DNA from: an uncultured bacterium
GTDB lineage: Bacteria > Bacteroidota > Bacteroidia > Bacteroidales > Muribaculaceae
Direction of reading: 5' to 3'
Assembly (NCBI GenBank): GCA_905214715.1
Contig: CAJMMT010000020.1
Location: 1-43,482, forward strand
DNA length: 43,482 bases
Under the pieces are notes generated by a model. It was not told the origin of the DNA. It ran no database searches and saw nothing but the letters and a program-made list of their open reading frames with translations. This document shows positions 25,315-33,023 of this stretch, one piece after another (the first letter of the stretch is position 1; each line of letters starts with the position of its first letter). The position numbers and the translations under genes were made by a program.

Positions 25315-27102
25315 TTATAATCTAACTTTCACTTCAAGGGCCCGTGCCTGAACAGGCTTACGGCTCAGTATCTCCATGCCCTGTTGCATTATCTCGCGCT
25401 CTTCCTCATGAGCTTTCAGATAAGATTCCACGACATCTCCGAGCCCCAAAGCCTCGCCAAGAGGTATCATATCCCAGAATGAAGGTTCAAACTGAGGATA
25501 GACCGCTATATCGTAGTTATCTTTCAGATCCGCTTTACCGGCCACCCATTCCATTGCATCGGCAAGGCCTCCAAGCTGGTCTACAAGCCCGATTTTTTTA
25601 GCTGTAGCACCATCCCATACCCTTCCTTCGGCTATACGAAGCACTTTCTGGATCGGCATGTTTCTGCCCTTTGCCACTCTCTCGGTAAACTGCTTGTAGC
25701 CGCGTTCTATGTAGGCTTGCAATTCGGCATGCTTCTTTTCTCCTACCGGCTCGAATAGAGTAGGCATCATTGAACCGGGGTTGGTCGACACATTTTGTGG
25801 ATTCACCCCCAACTTGGCCATCAGTCCGGAGATTTCCGGGAAAAGTCCGAATATACCTATCGAACCGGTTATGGTCATCGGATCCGCGAAGATTCTGTCG
25901 GCATCACAAGATATCCAATAGCCACCCGACGCGGCGTAGTCTCCCATCGAGACCGCGAAAGGCTTGCCTTGTTTCTTGAAATAAGCCAAAGCGTCGCCTA
26001 TCTGGTCGCTGCCGAATACGGAACCTCCGGGAGAGTTCACACGCAACACCAGACCCTTTACATTCTTGTCTTCCGCCAGTTTGATTATAACTGGCACAAG
26101 CTTCTCGCAGTCGATACCGTTACGGCTTCCCTCGGCAATCTCGCCCGTGGCATAGAGGACCGCAACCTGACGTTTGCTTTGGTATGCGGCGCCCCACGGA
26201 GTGGAACCCAATATATCCTGAACGCCCGCGAACTGGAGTTTGTCGGGGTCTTGTCCGGAGACACGCCCGAGTATGCGATCCATTTCGGGCTTGTATACAA
26301 GACGGTCTACAAGTTTATATTTCACCATTTCCTCAACCGGCATCAGAGACACCATGCCTCGGGCCATCAGCGAATCAATCACAGCCTCCTTTATCTTTCG
26401 GTTAGAAGCGATGTTCTTCTTGATATATCGCCACATGTTACCATAAAGTGTGTCGAGCTGCGCACGTGCCGGTTCCGACATGTTGTCTGCCGTATACGGC
26501 TCTACGGCAGACTTGAACGTACCGACTTTGCAGACGGTGAACTTTATTCCCAATTTGTCGCAAAGCCCTTTGAAATAGAGCGAGGTACCACCTACTCCGT
26601 GAAGGTCGAGCATGCCGGCAGGATTGAGGAATATGGAATCGGCGGCAGAGGCCACATAGTAGTCGCCCTGGCCTAATCCGTCGCCGTAAGCATATACTTT
26701 CTTTCCGCTCTTCTTGAAATCCTTCACGGCTTCAAGCAAAGCGTTGAGGGTTGCCGGGGCGGCGCTCACTCCGTTACATTCCAGATAGAGCACCTTCACG
26801 TTCTTGTTGTTCTTTCCCTCTTTGAGAGCCTGAACTATCATGTTGAGAGGCATCGGACGATCTACATCACCTTGAAGCAACGATCCGGGATCTATCTCGC
26901 GGGATACCTCGGTCTCGATAATTTCGCCACTCAGCGACAGTTTGAGTATACTTCCGCTCTTCACGCCGCTCGTGATTTCGGCACTCCCGAGACGCGATGC
27001 GATACCTATTATGACAAACATCACGGCAAAGCCGAAAAGCGCCAATGCCACCCATGCGCCCACAAACGACGACAGGGCATTCATAAAGAATTTTTTCAAC
27101 AT
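25315..27102 (-). CDS. sppA: Signal peptide peptidase SppA, 67K type
   Basis: The product has 595 residues with an N-terminal transmembrane helix (about 12-36) and two tandem S49 domains as in E. coli SppA. The general-base Lys is K197 in VGTFKSAVEPY and the nucleophile is S392 in YAASGGYWIS, followed by ITGSIGIFG. It is a membrane-anchored serine/lysine protease that degrades cleaved signal peptides and some membrane proteins. It follows glmM by 84 bases and precedes lpxK by 40 on the same strand. Confidence 0.95.
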   Translation of the reverse strand: MLKKFFMNALSSFVGAWVALALFGFAVMFVIIGIASRLGSAEITSGVKSGSILKLSLSGEIIETEVSREIDPGSLLQGDVDRPMPLNMIVQALKEGKNNKNVKVLYLECNGVSAAPATLNALLEAVKDFKKSGKKVYAYGDGLGQGDYYVASAADSIFLNPAGMLDLHGVGGTSLYFKGLCDKLGIKFTVCKVGTFKSAVEPYTADNMSEPARAQLDTLYGNMWRYIKKNIASNRKIKEAVIDSLMARGMVSLMPVEEMVKYKLVDRLVYKPEMDRILGRVSGQDPDKLQFAGVQDILGSTPWGAAYQSKRQVAVLYATGEIAEGSRNGIDCEKLVPVIIKLAEDKNVKGLVLRVNSPGGSVFGSDQIGDALAYFKKQGKPFAVSMGDYAASGGYWISCDADRIFADPMTITGSIGIFGLFPEISGLMAKLGVNPQNVSTNPGSMMPTLFEPVGEKKHAELQAYIERGYKQFTERVAKGRNMPIQKVLRIAEGRVWDGATAKKIGLVDQLGGLADAMEWVAGKADLKDNYDIAVYPQFEPSFWDMIPLGEALGLGDVVESYLKAHEEEREIMQQGMEILSRKPVQARALEVKVRL

Positions 27103-27186
27103 ATATACTCCCCTTTTCCTCTGTTGTTATTGTTCTGTTTTACTTGATAGGATTCTCCTTGCCTCCGGAACCCAAGCCATAGCGGC

Positions 27187-28578
27187 TCAACGGCCACAAA
27201 CCTCAGCTATGACTTTCTTTATGTCGGCTGCCAGAGCATCGGCCTTTTCCATAGTGGAAGCCTCCGAATAGATTCGTATGATAGGTTCAGTATTCGACTT
27301 ACGCAGATGCACCCAACAGTCGGCGAAATCGATCTTCACTCCGTCGATATCGGTTACCTCCTCATTGGAGTATTTTTTCTTTATCTCGTTCAATATCGCA
27401 TCTACATCCAGATCCGGCGTAAGTTCTATTTTGTTTTTGGCAATGGCATACTGCGGATAAGTGGCTTTGAGTTCGCTTACCGTCTTACCCTCTTTAGCAA
27501 GAAGAGTCAGGAAGAGAGCCACGCCGACAAGCGCATCACGACCATAATGAAGTTCCGGATAGATAACCCCTCCGTTGCCTTCGCCACCAATGACAGCACC
27601 GGTCTCTTTCATTTTAGCCACTACGTTCACCTCACCTACGGCAGCCGGCGAATATTCGCATCCGTGAGCGCGGGTTACGTCGCGCAAAGCGCGCGACGAG
27701 CTGAGGTTCGACACCGTGGAGCCCGGGGTATGGCGCAATATGTAGTCGGCCACAGCTACAAGTGTATATTCCTCTACAAACATCTCGCCATTTTCCATTA
27801 CTATAGCCAGGCGGTCCACATCGGGGTCGACTACAAAGCCTACATCGGCTTTGCCTTCCTTCATCAACGATGCTATCTGGCCTAAGTTCTCCGGTATAGG
27901 TTCCGGAGTATGGGCGAAACGGCCGGTGGCCTCGCAGTTCAGTTCTATCACCTCCTTCACACCCAACTCGCGCAGCAGACACGGAATCACAATGCCACCT
28001 ACGGAATTGACGGCATCCACAGCCACACGGAATCCGCTCTTGGCTATGGCCTCGCAATCTACCAACTTAAGATTCTTGACCATCTCGATATGACGCTCGC
28101 CCCAGGTCTCGTTTTTGTATTCATGGCCGAGTTCCATAACTGTGGAGAATGTGAATTCTTCGCTTTCGGCAAGCGCTATCACCTCCTTGCCGGCCTTGTC
28201 GGTCAAGAATTCCCCGTTGCTATCAAGGAGCTTGAGGGCGTTCCATTGCACAGGGTTGTGGCTTGCCGTTATTATGATGCCTCCGGCGGCATTTTCGCCT
28301 ACCACAGCCAATTCTGTGGTTGGAGTCGTGGCGAGACCTATGTTCACCACATCGAAACCCATAGCCATCAAGGTTCCCGTAACGAGATGACATACCATCT
28401 CACCGCTGAGGCGGGCATCGCGTCCCACAACTATACGACGAGGTTTCCCTTCGCTATGACGTGATATGTAATCGGCATATGCTGCCGTGAATTTCACTAC
28501 GTCAACTCCGCCGAGGCCTTCTCCCGAACGGCCCCCGATGGTTCCCCTGATTCCCGATATCGATTTGATAAGTGACAT
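27187..28578 (-). CDS. glmM: Phosphoglucosamine mutase
   Basis: The product has 463 residues of the alpha-D-phosphohexomutase family: active-site TASHNP (Ser106), metal loop DPDVDR (251-256), sugar loop GEGNGG (332-337) and phosphate loop RKSNTEPIIRIYSE near the end. It is probably GlmM, interconverting glucosamine 6- and 1-phosphate for cell-wall and LPS precursors. The sugar loop differs from the GEQSGH of E. coli GlmM and resembles the broader archaeal/Bacteroidetes group, so phosphomannomutase or phosphoglucomutase activity remains possible. It lies in the nrnA-to-punA operon. Confidence 0.85.
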   Translation of the reverse strand: MSLIKSISGIRGTIGGRSGEGLGGVDVVKFTAAYADYISRHSEGKPRRIVVGRDARLSGEMVCHLVTGTLMAMGFDVVNIGLATTPTTELAVVGENAAGGIIITASHNPVQWNALKLLDSNGEFLTDKAGKEVIALAESEEFTFSTVMELGHEYKNETWGERHIEMVKNLKLVDCEAIAKSGFRVAVDAVNSVGGIVIPCLLRELGVKEVIELNCEATGRFAHTPEPIPENLGQIASLMKEGKADVGFVVDPDVDRLAIVMENGEMFVEEYTLVAVADYILRHTPGSTVSNLSSSRALRDVTRAHGCEYSPAAVGEVNVVAKMKETGAVIGGEGNGGVIYPELHYGRDALVGVALFLTLLAKEGKTVSELKATYPQYAIAKNKIELTPDLDVDAILNEIKKKYSNEEVTDIDGVKIDFADCWVHLRKSNTEPIIRIYSEASTMEKADALAADIKKVIAEVCGR

Positions 28579-28635
28579 TTGCTTGATTGGTTATGTTACG
28601 AAATCCGGGCTGTGCGCCAACCCGGCATCAACTGG

Positions 28636-29235
28636 TTAATATTCCGGTTTAAGATACTTCACATTAAGAGCATAAGGAACACACTCGGACTGGTCGATGG
28701 AAAAACCTTTGTTGGATTTGAGTACCAGATTCACCTCGCTATGATAATTGAGATATTTCAACGGTTCCTGAAGACCCTCTCCGAACAAGGCCCCGTTGGT
28801 GTTCGAGGTATTGCCGAATGTGAAATAATAGTCGCTCAATGTGCCTGTCTGTTCGTTCGAATCCGTATCGGCCGCTCCCAATTCCCATAGATTGCGTATG
28901 TTACGCCGTGAATACATAAAGTACACTTTGTCGCCTTCTTTCACTTTCTGGCCTTCGTCGCCTTTCGAGAGCACCTGCATGTACACAAATCCGTCTTCAT
29001 CCATCTTGTAGTAGGGAGCGTTGTCGCCGACCTCGAAGTCGCCGTTTTCAGGCAATTCATTGCACACCCTATGGTTGGAAAGATACCAGTTCACGGCTTT
29101 TTCCTCGCTACGCAACATGTCGGAATAACTTTCCGACTTGCTGCATCCCACGGTAACGGCCGCAGCCGCAAGCAACAATCCGCTTATAGCGGGCATTCTC
29201 CATTTTTTAATCAATATACTTATGTATGTTTTCAT
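28636..29235 (-). CDS. DUF4827-type FKBP-like lipoprotein
   Basis: The product has 199 residues. A signal with lipobox VTVGC is followed by SKSESYSDMLRSEEKAVNWY and a domain resembling the FKBP fold of DUF4827 proteins (VKEGDKVYFMYSRRNI, ALFGEGLQEPLKYL). Key prolyl-isomerase residues cannot be confirmed. It starts six bases after nrnA ends, so it is co-transcribed. It probably sits in the envelope, perhaps as a folding factor. Confidence 0.8.
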   Translation of the reverse strand: MKTYISILIKKWRMPAISGLLLAAAAVTVGCSKSESYSDMLRSEEKAVNWYLSNHRVCNELPENGDFEVGDNAPYYKMDEDGFVYMQVLSKGDEGQKVKEGDKVYFMYSRRNIRNLWELGAADTDSNEQTGTLSDYYFTFGNTSNTNGALFGEGLQEPLKYLNYHSEVNLVLKSNKGFSIDQSECVPYALNVKYLKPEY

Positions 29236-29241
29236 TTCCGT

Positions 29242-30288
29242 TCAAATATCTACAGCGTCCATCTGCCTGGGCAGATAGCGGTCATAAGATGGCAACGCTT
29301 CTATCAAGATACGGCGGCATTCCTCAAGAGTACCCTGAAATTCCGCGCCGGCGGCCATAATGTGGCCTCCCCCTCCAAAAAGGTCTTCGCATATTTTCGA
29401 TACCGGGAAGTTTCTTACCGAACGCGCCGATACCTTCACACAATCGTCATCCTGCCTAAGGAAGAATGAATAAATCACCCCCCGTATCTCCAGAGGTTTG
29501 TTGACTATACCTTCGGTATCACCTTTCTGGTAATGGAACCGCTCCAGCTCCTCCTTGCAAAGCGTGGTAACCGAAGCATGATGACGTTCCAGTATCTCCA
29601 TCTTCTCGGCCAGGGTATATGCTTCGAGTTTGAGCGACCAGTAACTGCGCGTTTCAAGCGCCTCTTTCACTATGCGGGTCTTGTCGGCCCCCTTTTCAAG
29701 AAGCTTGACAAGTATCTCGTATATGTCTGGATTCTTTACGTTGACCGCGAAATTGCGAGTGTCGGTCACCATCCCTGTCAGAAGACAGGTGGCGCAATCC
29801 AGATTCATGTCGAGATACAGACCGAGTGCGGCATATACCCTGAATGCTACCTCGCACGCACTCGACATTTCAGGATACGAGAATGTTATATCCGCGAAAT
29901 CGTCAGGTTGCTGATGATGGTCAATCATGACCTTCGGGCATGATGCGCACTGCACGACCTCTTCCAGCCGTCCCTGGCGCGACGGTTTGTTGAAATCGCA
30001 ACATATCAACAATTCGGCCTCTCCGATAACGTTCCTTACATACTCTTCATGCTGGGTGTTTATCGCTATATCCCTGAATCCGGGAAGGAAAGCCAATGAA
30101 CGTGGCGGTTGGTCAGGTACGACTACCGTTACCTCCTTGCCCAATTGACGCAACAGATGCATCGTGCCAAGGCAACTCCCTATGGCATCGCCGTCGGGAC
30201 GCATGTGGCACGTTACCACCACCCGGCTTACACGGGGCAGCAGTTCGGCTAAACGCCTTACTTCTTTGTCATCTATCAGTTTATCCAT
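29242..30288 (-). CDS. nrnA: DHH/DHHA1 phosphoesterase (NrnA-like)
   Basis: The product has 348 residues from MDKLIDDKEVRRL, chosen because homologues have about 30 residues before DGDAIGS; an ATG four codons upstream is possible. DHH motifs are RPDGDAIGS, CDF and MIDHHQQPDD; the DHHA1 end has GGGGHIMAAGA. Such enzymes degrade short oligoribonucleotides or cyclic dinucleotide products (pGpG, pApA) and pAp in the cytoplasm. It is the first gene of the operon, with a good promoter at 30358-30388. Which substrate it prefers is unknown. Confidence 0.88.
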   Translation of the reverse strand: MDKLIDDKEVRRLAELLPRVSRVVVTCHMRPDGDAIGSCLGTMHLLRQLGKEVTVVVPDQPPRSLAFLPGFRDIAINTQHEEYVRNVIGEAELLICCDFNKPSRQGRLEEVVQCASCPKVMIDHHQQPDDFADITFSYPEMSSACEVAFRVYAALGLYLDMNLDCATCLLTGMVTDTRNFAVNVKNPDIYEILVKLLEKGADKTRIVKEALETRSYWSLKLEAYTLAEKMEILERHHASVTTLCKEELERFHYQKGDTEGIVNKPLEIRGVIYSFFLRQDDDCVKVSARSVRNFPVSKICEDLFGGGGHIMAAGAEFQGTLEECRRILIEALPSYDRYLPRQMDAVDI

Positions 30289-30357
30289 ATCAATACGCAT
30301 GGCCGCGTCCGCTTCCGGAAGTATCCGGGTCGCACACGCGCTCTTTACGTCAATTTA

Positions 30358-30388
30358 CAAAGTTATCATATTTCCAATCTCTATCAAA
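30358..30388 (-). promoter_or_regulatory. Two-box promoter for the nrnA operon
   Basis: Minus-strand TTTG (30388-30385) and TAACTTTG (30365-30358) are 19 bases apart. The start near 30351 leaves about 60 nt of leader. It sits back to back with the plus-strand -7 box at 30398-30405. Confidence 0.65.
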
Positions 30389-30397
30389 ATTTCTTTG

Positions 30398-30405
30398 TAA
30401 ATTTG
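30398..30405 (+). promoter_or_regulatory. -7 box before the HsdS relic and AlbA_2 gene
   Basis: TAAATTTG in the 15-base string TTCTTTGTAAATTTG (30391-30405). The same 15 bases precede mazG at 32204-32218. No clear -33. Confidence 0.4.
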
Positions 30406-30430
30406 TACGGAACTTTAGAACCGAATATTT

Positions 30431-30559
30431 TGAGAGTGCACCAATATTGACGCCATCATAGAAAAGATAGGCATCCAAGTCAAGCGCCTGAAAAAACAGA
30501 AACGCTCTGTGATAAATGAAGTAATCATCGACAAACGCTCCATAATAAACGACCAATAA
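30431..30559 (+). pseudogene. Relic of a type I restriction HsdS C-terminus
   Basis: Between an in-frame TGA (30431) and TAA (30557-30559) there are 41 codons without a start that read like the C-terminal coiled coil of an HsdS subunit: NIDAIIEKIG, then KRLKKQKRSVINEVI, then DKRSI. In intact HsdS this helix ends in a sequence such as LINEVVTGKR. No DNA-recognition domain remains and no hsdM or hsdR is in the window. It ends three bases before the AlbA_2 gene start. Alternatively it could be a short leader peptide with an unusual start. Confidence 0.6.
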
Positions 30560-30562
30560 GCC

Positions 30563-32134
30563 ATGCTGGAACCGAAATTTGTAGAGACACTACTTTCAGA
30601 CATTGAAAGCGACCGAATAGAACGGACGATTTCAACGACAAACACCGATAAATTCGGTCAGGCCATCTGCGCTTTTGCCAATGACCTGCCTAATCATAAT
30701 TTACCGGGGTATCTGATAATTGGTGCTGACGATAAAACCGGGAAAGTCAATGGTTCAATAAAGATCACCGACCAACTTCTTCAGAATCTCGGAGGGATAA
30801 AGACCGATGGTAAGCTACAGCCCCAGGTGAGCATGACTGTTGAGAAAGTTTCTCTTCCGGAAGGAGATGTCGCCGTAGTGACAGTGCAACCGTGCCACTT
30901 TACGCCGGTTCGCTATGAAGGACGTATATGGGTGCGCACCGGGCCGCGCAAGTGCATCGCGTGTGAAGCGGATGAAAAACTGCTACTTGAAAAACGCACA
31001 AGTAGGATGTTGACATTTGACGCTCTTCCATGTTTCGATGCCACTGTTGAAGATATCGATATCGCCGCTTTCCGTCAGATATATCTCCCTAAAGCTTTTC
31101 CCGATGATGTACTGAGAACCGACAATCGTACGGTCGAGCAGCAAATGCAAGCTCTCGGTTTTTTTAACGTGAAGTATAACTGCCCTACTTTTGCAGGAAT
31201 CATTATGTTTGGCAAACGCCCCGAACAATTTCTGCCGGGAAGTTATGTGCAATATGTTCGTTTCAGTGGCTTTGACCGTGCCGGAGAAATCAAGAGTGAA
31301 TACAAGTTTGCCGGAAATCTGGTCAAGATTCTCTTCCAACTCGATACATTCGTGGATGCTACGATTACGAATCGGAGGCCGGTACCGGTGTCGGCGCTTC
31401 GTGAAGAAATGGTCGTAGACTACCCGCACTGGGCTACCCGCGAACTTCTTATGAATGCCATCTGCCACAGAGATTATGAAGGCAACGGTCCGGTGCAGTT
31501 CTATCAGTATGACGACCATATCGAAATAATGAATCCCGGCGGTCTATATGGCAAAGCCACACCAGAAAACTTCCCACATGTCAACGATTACCGTAATGGC
31601 GTTGTGGCCGAAGGCATGAAGGTCCTTGGATTTGTGAACCGTTACAGTCGTGGAGTTCAGGCCGTTCAGGATGAACTTAGAACCAATGGTAATGGAGAGG
31701 CGGACTTCAAACTCCATCTCGGTACCGCTTTTCTTGTAATTGAAAACATTGCAAATAAAGAAGCAACCAAAGAATCAATAAAAGAGACTGAAAAACCGAT
31801 AAAAGAAGAGGGTAAACCGATAAAAGGAGAGAAAAAACCGATAAAAGAGACTGAAAAACCGATAAAAGAAGAGGGTAAACCGATAAAAGGAGAGAAAAAA
31901 CCGATAAAAGAAGAGAAAAAACCGATAAAAGGAGAGGGTAAAGAATTAAAGAAAACACTAATAGAGGTGTTGGAGTTAATGCGTAATAATCCGAAAATAA
32001 CATATGAGGGAATTGAAGAGAAACTTGGTATTAAGAAAACTGCAATATTAGGACGTGTCAAAAGGCTAAAGGAATTGGGCCTCTTAAAACGTGAAGGTGG
32101 TCGTTCCTCCGGCGTGTGGATTGTGATTGAATGA
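30563..32134 (+). CDS. AlbA_2/Schlafen-type ATP-binding regulator with KPIK repeat
   Basis: The product has 523 residues. Residues 15-145 are an AlbA_2 (Schlafen-like) domain (ICAFANDLPNHNLPGYLIIG, GRIWVRTGPRK). Residues 285-395 look like a GHKL ATPase-type domain (RELLMNAICHRDY, HIEIMNPGGL, GFVNRYSRGVQAVQ). Residues 411-459 are seven exact-length KPIK units, and 462-523 a winged helix (ITYEGIEEKLGIKKTAILGRVK). Such proteins are annotated as putative transcription regulators and often sit within type I restriction loci, which fits the HsdS relic directly upstream. It is cytoplasmic. Real function unknown. Confidence 0.85.
   Translation: MLEPKFVETLLSDIESDRIERTISTTNTDKFGQAICAFANDLPNHNLPGYLIIGADDKTGKVNGSIKITDQLLQNLGGIKTDGKLQPQVSMTVEKVSLPEGDVAVVTVQPCHFTPVRYEGRIWVRTGPRKCIACEADEKLLLEKRTSRMLTFDALPCFDATVEDIDIAAFRQIYLPKAFPDDVLRTDNRTVEQQMQALGFFNVKYNCPTFAGIIMFGKRPEQFLPGSYVQYVRFSGFDRAGEIKSEYKFAGNLVKILFQLDTFVDATITNRRPVPVSALREEMVVDYPHWATRELLMNAICHRDYEGNGPVQFYQYDDHIEIMNPGGLYGKATPENFPHVNDYRNGVVAEGMKVLGFVNRYSRGVQAVQDELRTNGNGEADFKLHLGTAFLVIENIANKEATKESIKETEKPIKEEGKPIKGEKKPIKETEKPIKEEGKPIKGEKKPIKEEKKPIKGEGKELKKTLIEVLELMRNNPKITYEGIEEKLGIKKTAILGRVKRLKELGLLKREGGRSSGVWIVIE
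31793..31939 (+). repeat. Seven in-frame 21-bp repeats (KPIK units)
   Basis: Units code KPIKEEG, KPIKGEK, KPIKETE, KPIKEEG, KPIKGEK, KPIKEEK and KPIKGEG. Three units form a 63-bp block that is repeated once in full, evidence of recent duplication. They link the ATPase-like part to the winged helix. Confidence 0.9.
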
Positions 32135-32210
32135 TTCTTATTTTCAGCTCATCCACCCGACAGCATTTGATGACATCCCACTTCATATTCGCTATTTCCG
32201 GAGTTCTTTG

Positions 32211-32218
32211 TAAATTTG
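32211..32218 (+). promoter_or_regulatory. -7 box for mazG-topB
   Basis: TAAATTTG, 23 bases before the mazG start; same 15-base context as at 30391-30405. No clear -33. Confidence 0.45.
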
Positions 32219-32240
32219 CAATCACATTTGAAAACAGACA

Positions 32241-33023
32241 ATGAATACACGCGAACAGAAACTACAGGCTTTCGGCAGGCTTCTCGATGTTCTCGACGAG
32301 CTGCGCGTAAAATGCCCTTGGGACAGAAAGCAGACTTTCGACTCCCTGAGGCCCAACACTATAGAAGAGACTTTTGAATTGACCTCGGCACTCGCCGAAC
32401 ATGACCTTCCGAATATCCGCAAGGAGTTGGGAGATGTGCTCCTGCATGTTGTTTTCTATGCTAAAATAGCGTCTGAAACCAACGATTTCGATATCGCCGA
32501 CGTGTGCGACTCTCTCTGCGAAAAATTGATTTTCCGCCACCCGCACGTTTTCGGAAACGTTTCGGCCGAAGATGCCGATACAGTTTCGCAGAACTGGGAG
32601 CAAATCAAATTAAAGGAGAAAGAGGGCAACAAATCGGTACTCGGGGGAGTACCACAGGCCCTTCCGGCTCTGATCAAGGCTAACCGCATACAGGAAAAAG
32701 TACGCAACGTAGGGTTCGACTGGGAAACGCCATCCCAGGTATGGGACAAGGTGAAAGAAGAGGTTGCGGAAACAGAGGCCGAAATCGAAAATAAGAACCC
32801 CGACGGAATCGAAGCCGAATTCGGCGACCTTCTCTTCTCCGTAATCAACGCCGCCCGTCTTTATGGCGTGAACCCGGAAAACGCTCTCGAACGTACCAAC
32901 CGCAAGTTCATAAAACGATTCAACTATCTCGAGAAGACAGTCAACGAATCGGGACGCAACCTCAAGGATATGTCTCTTGCCGAGATGGACGCTATCTGGA
33001 ACGAAGCCAAGAAACTTTCCTGA
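32241..33023 (+). CDS. mazG: Nucleoside triphosphate pyrophosphohydrolase MazG
   Basis: The product has 260 residues with two MazG repeats: CPWDRKQTFDSLRPNTIEET with KELGDVLLHVVFYA, and a second with EEVAETEAEIENK and EAEFGDLLFSVINAARL. The EExxE and ExxD metal sites are present in both. It hydrolyses NTPs to NMP and pyrophosphate and may limit aberrant nucleotides or (p)ppGpp-linked stress. Its stop overlaps the topB start by one base (TGATG), so both are translated from one mRNA. Confidence 0.95.
   Translation: MNTREQKLQAFGRLLDVLDELRVKCPWDRKQTFDSLRPNTIEETFELTSALAEHDLPNIRKELGDVLLHVVFYAKIASETNDFDIADVCDSLCEKLIFRHPHVFGNVSAEDADTVSQNWEQIKLKEKEGNKSVLGGVPQALPALIKANRIQEKVRNVGFDWETPSQVWDKVKEEVAETEAEIENKNPDGIEAEFGDLLFSVINAARLYGVNPENALERTNRKFIKRFNYLEKTVNESGRNLKDMSLAEMDAIWNEAKKLS

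Noticed and set aside
25795..26676. 293-codon plus-strand frame
   Set aside because: Antisense to sppA, whose catalytic motifs are intact; no domain is recognisable in the antisense product.
31793..31939. Possible CRISPR-like array
   Set aside because: The 21-bp units are directly adjacent with no spacers and are in frame within a protein gene.
31666..32061. Minus-strand frame with FIGF repeats
   Set aside because: It is the reverse reading of the KPIK repeat array of the AlbA_2-type protein.
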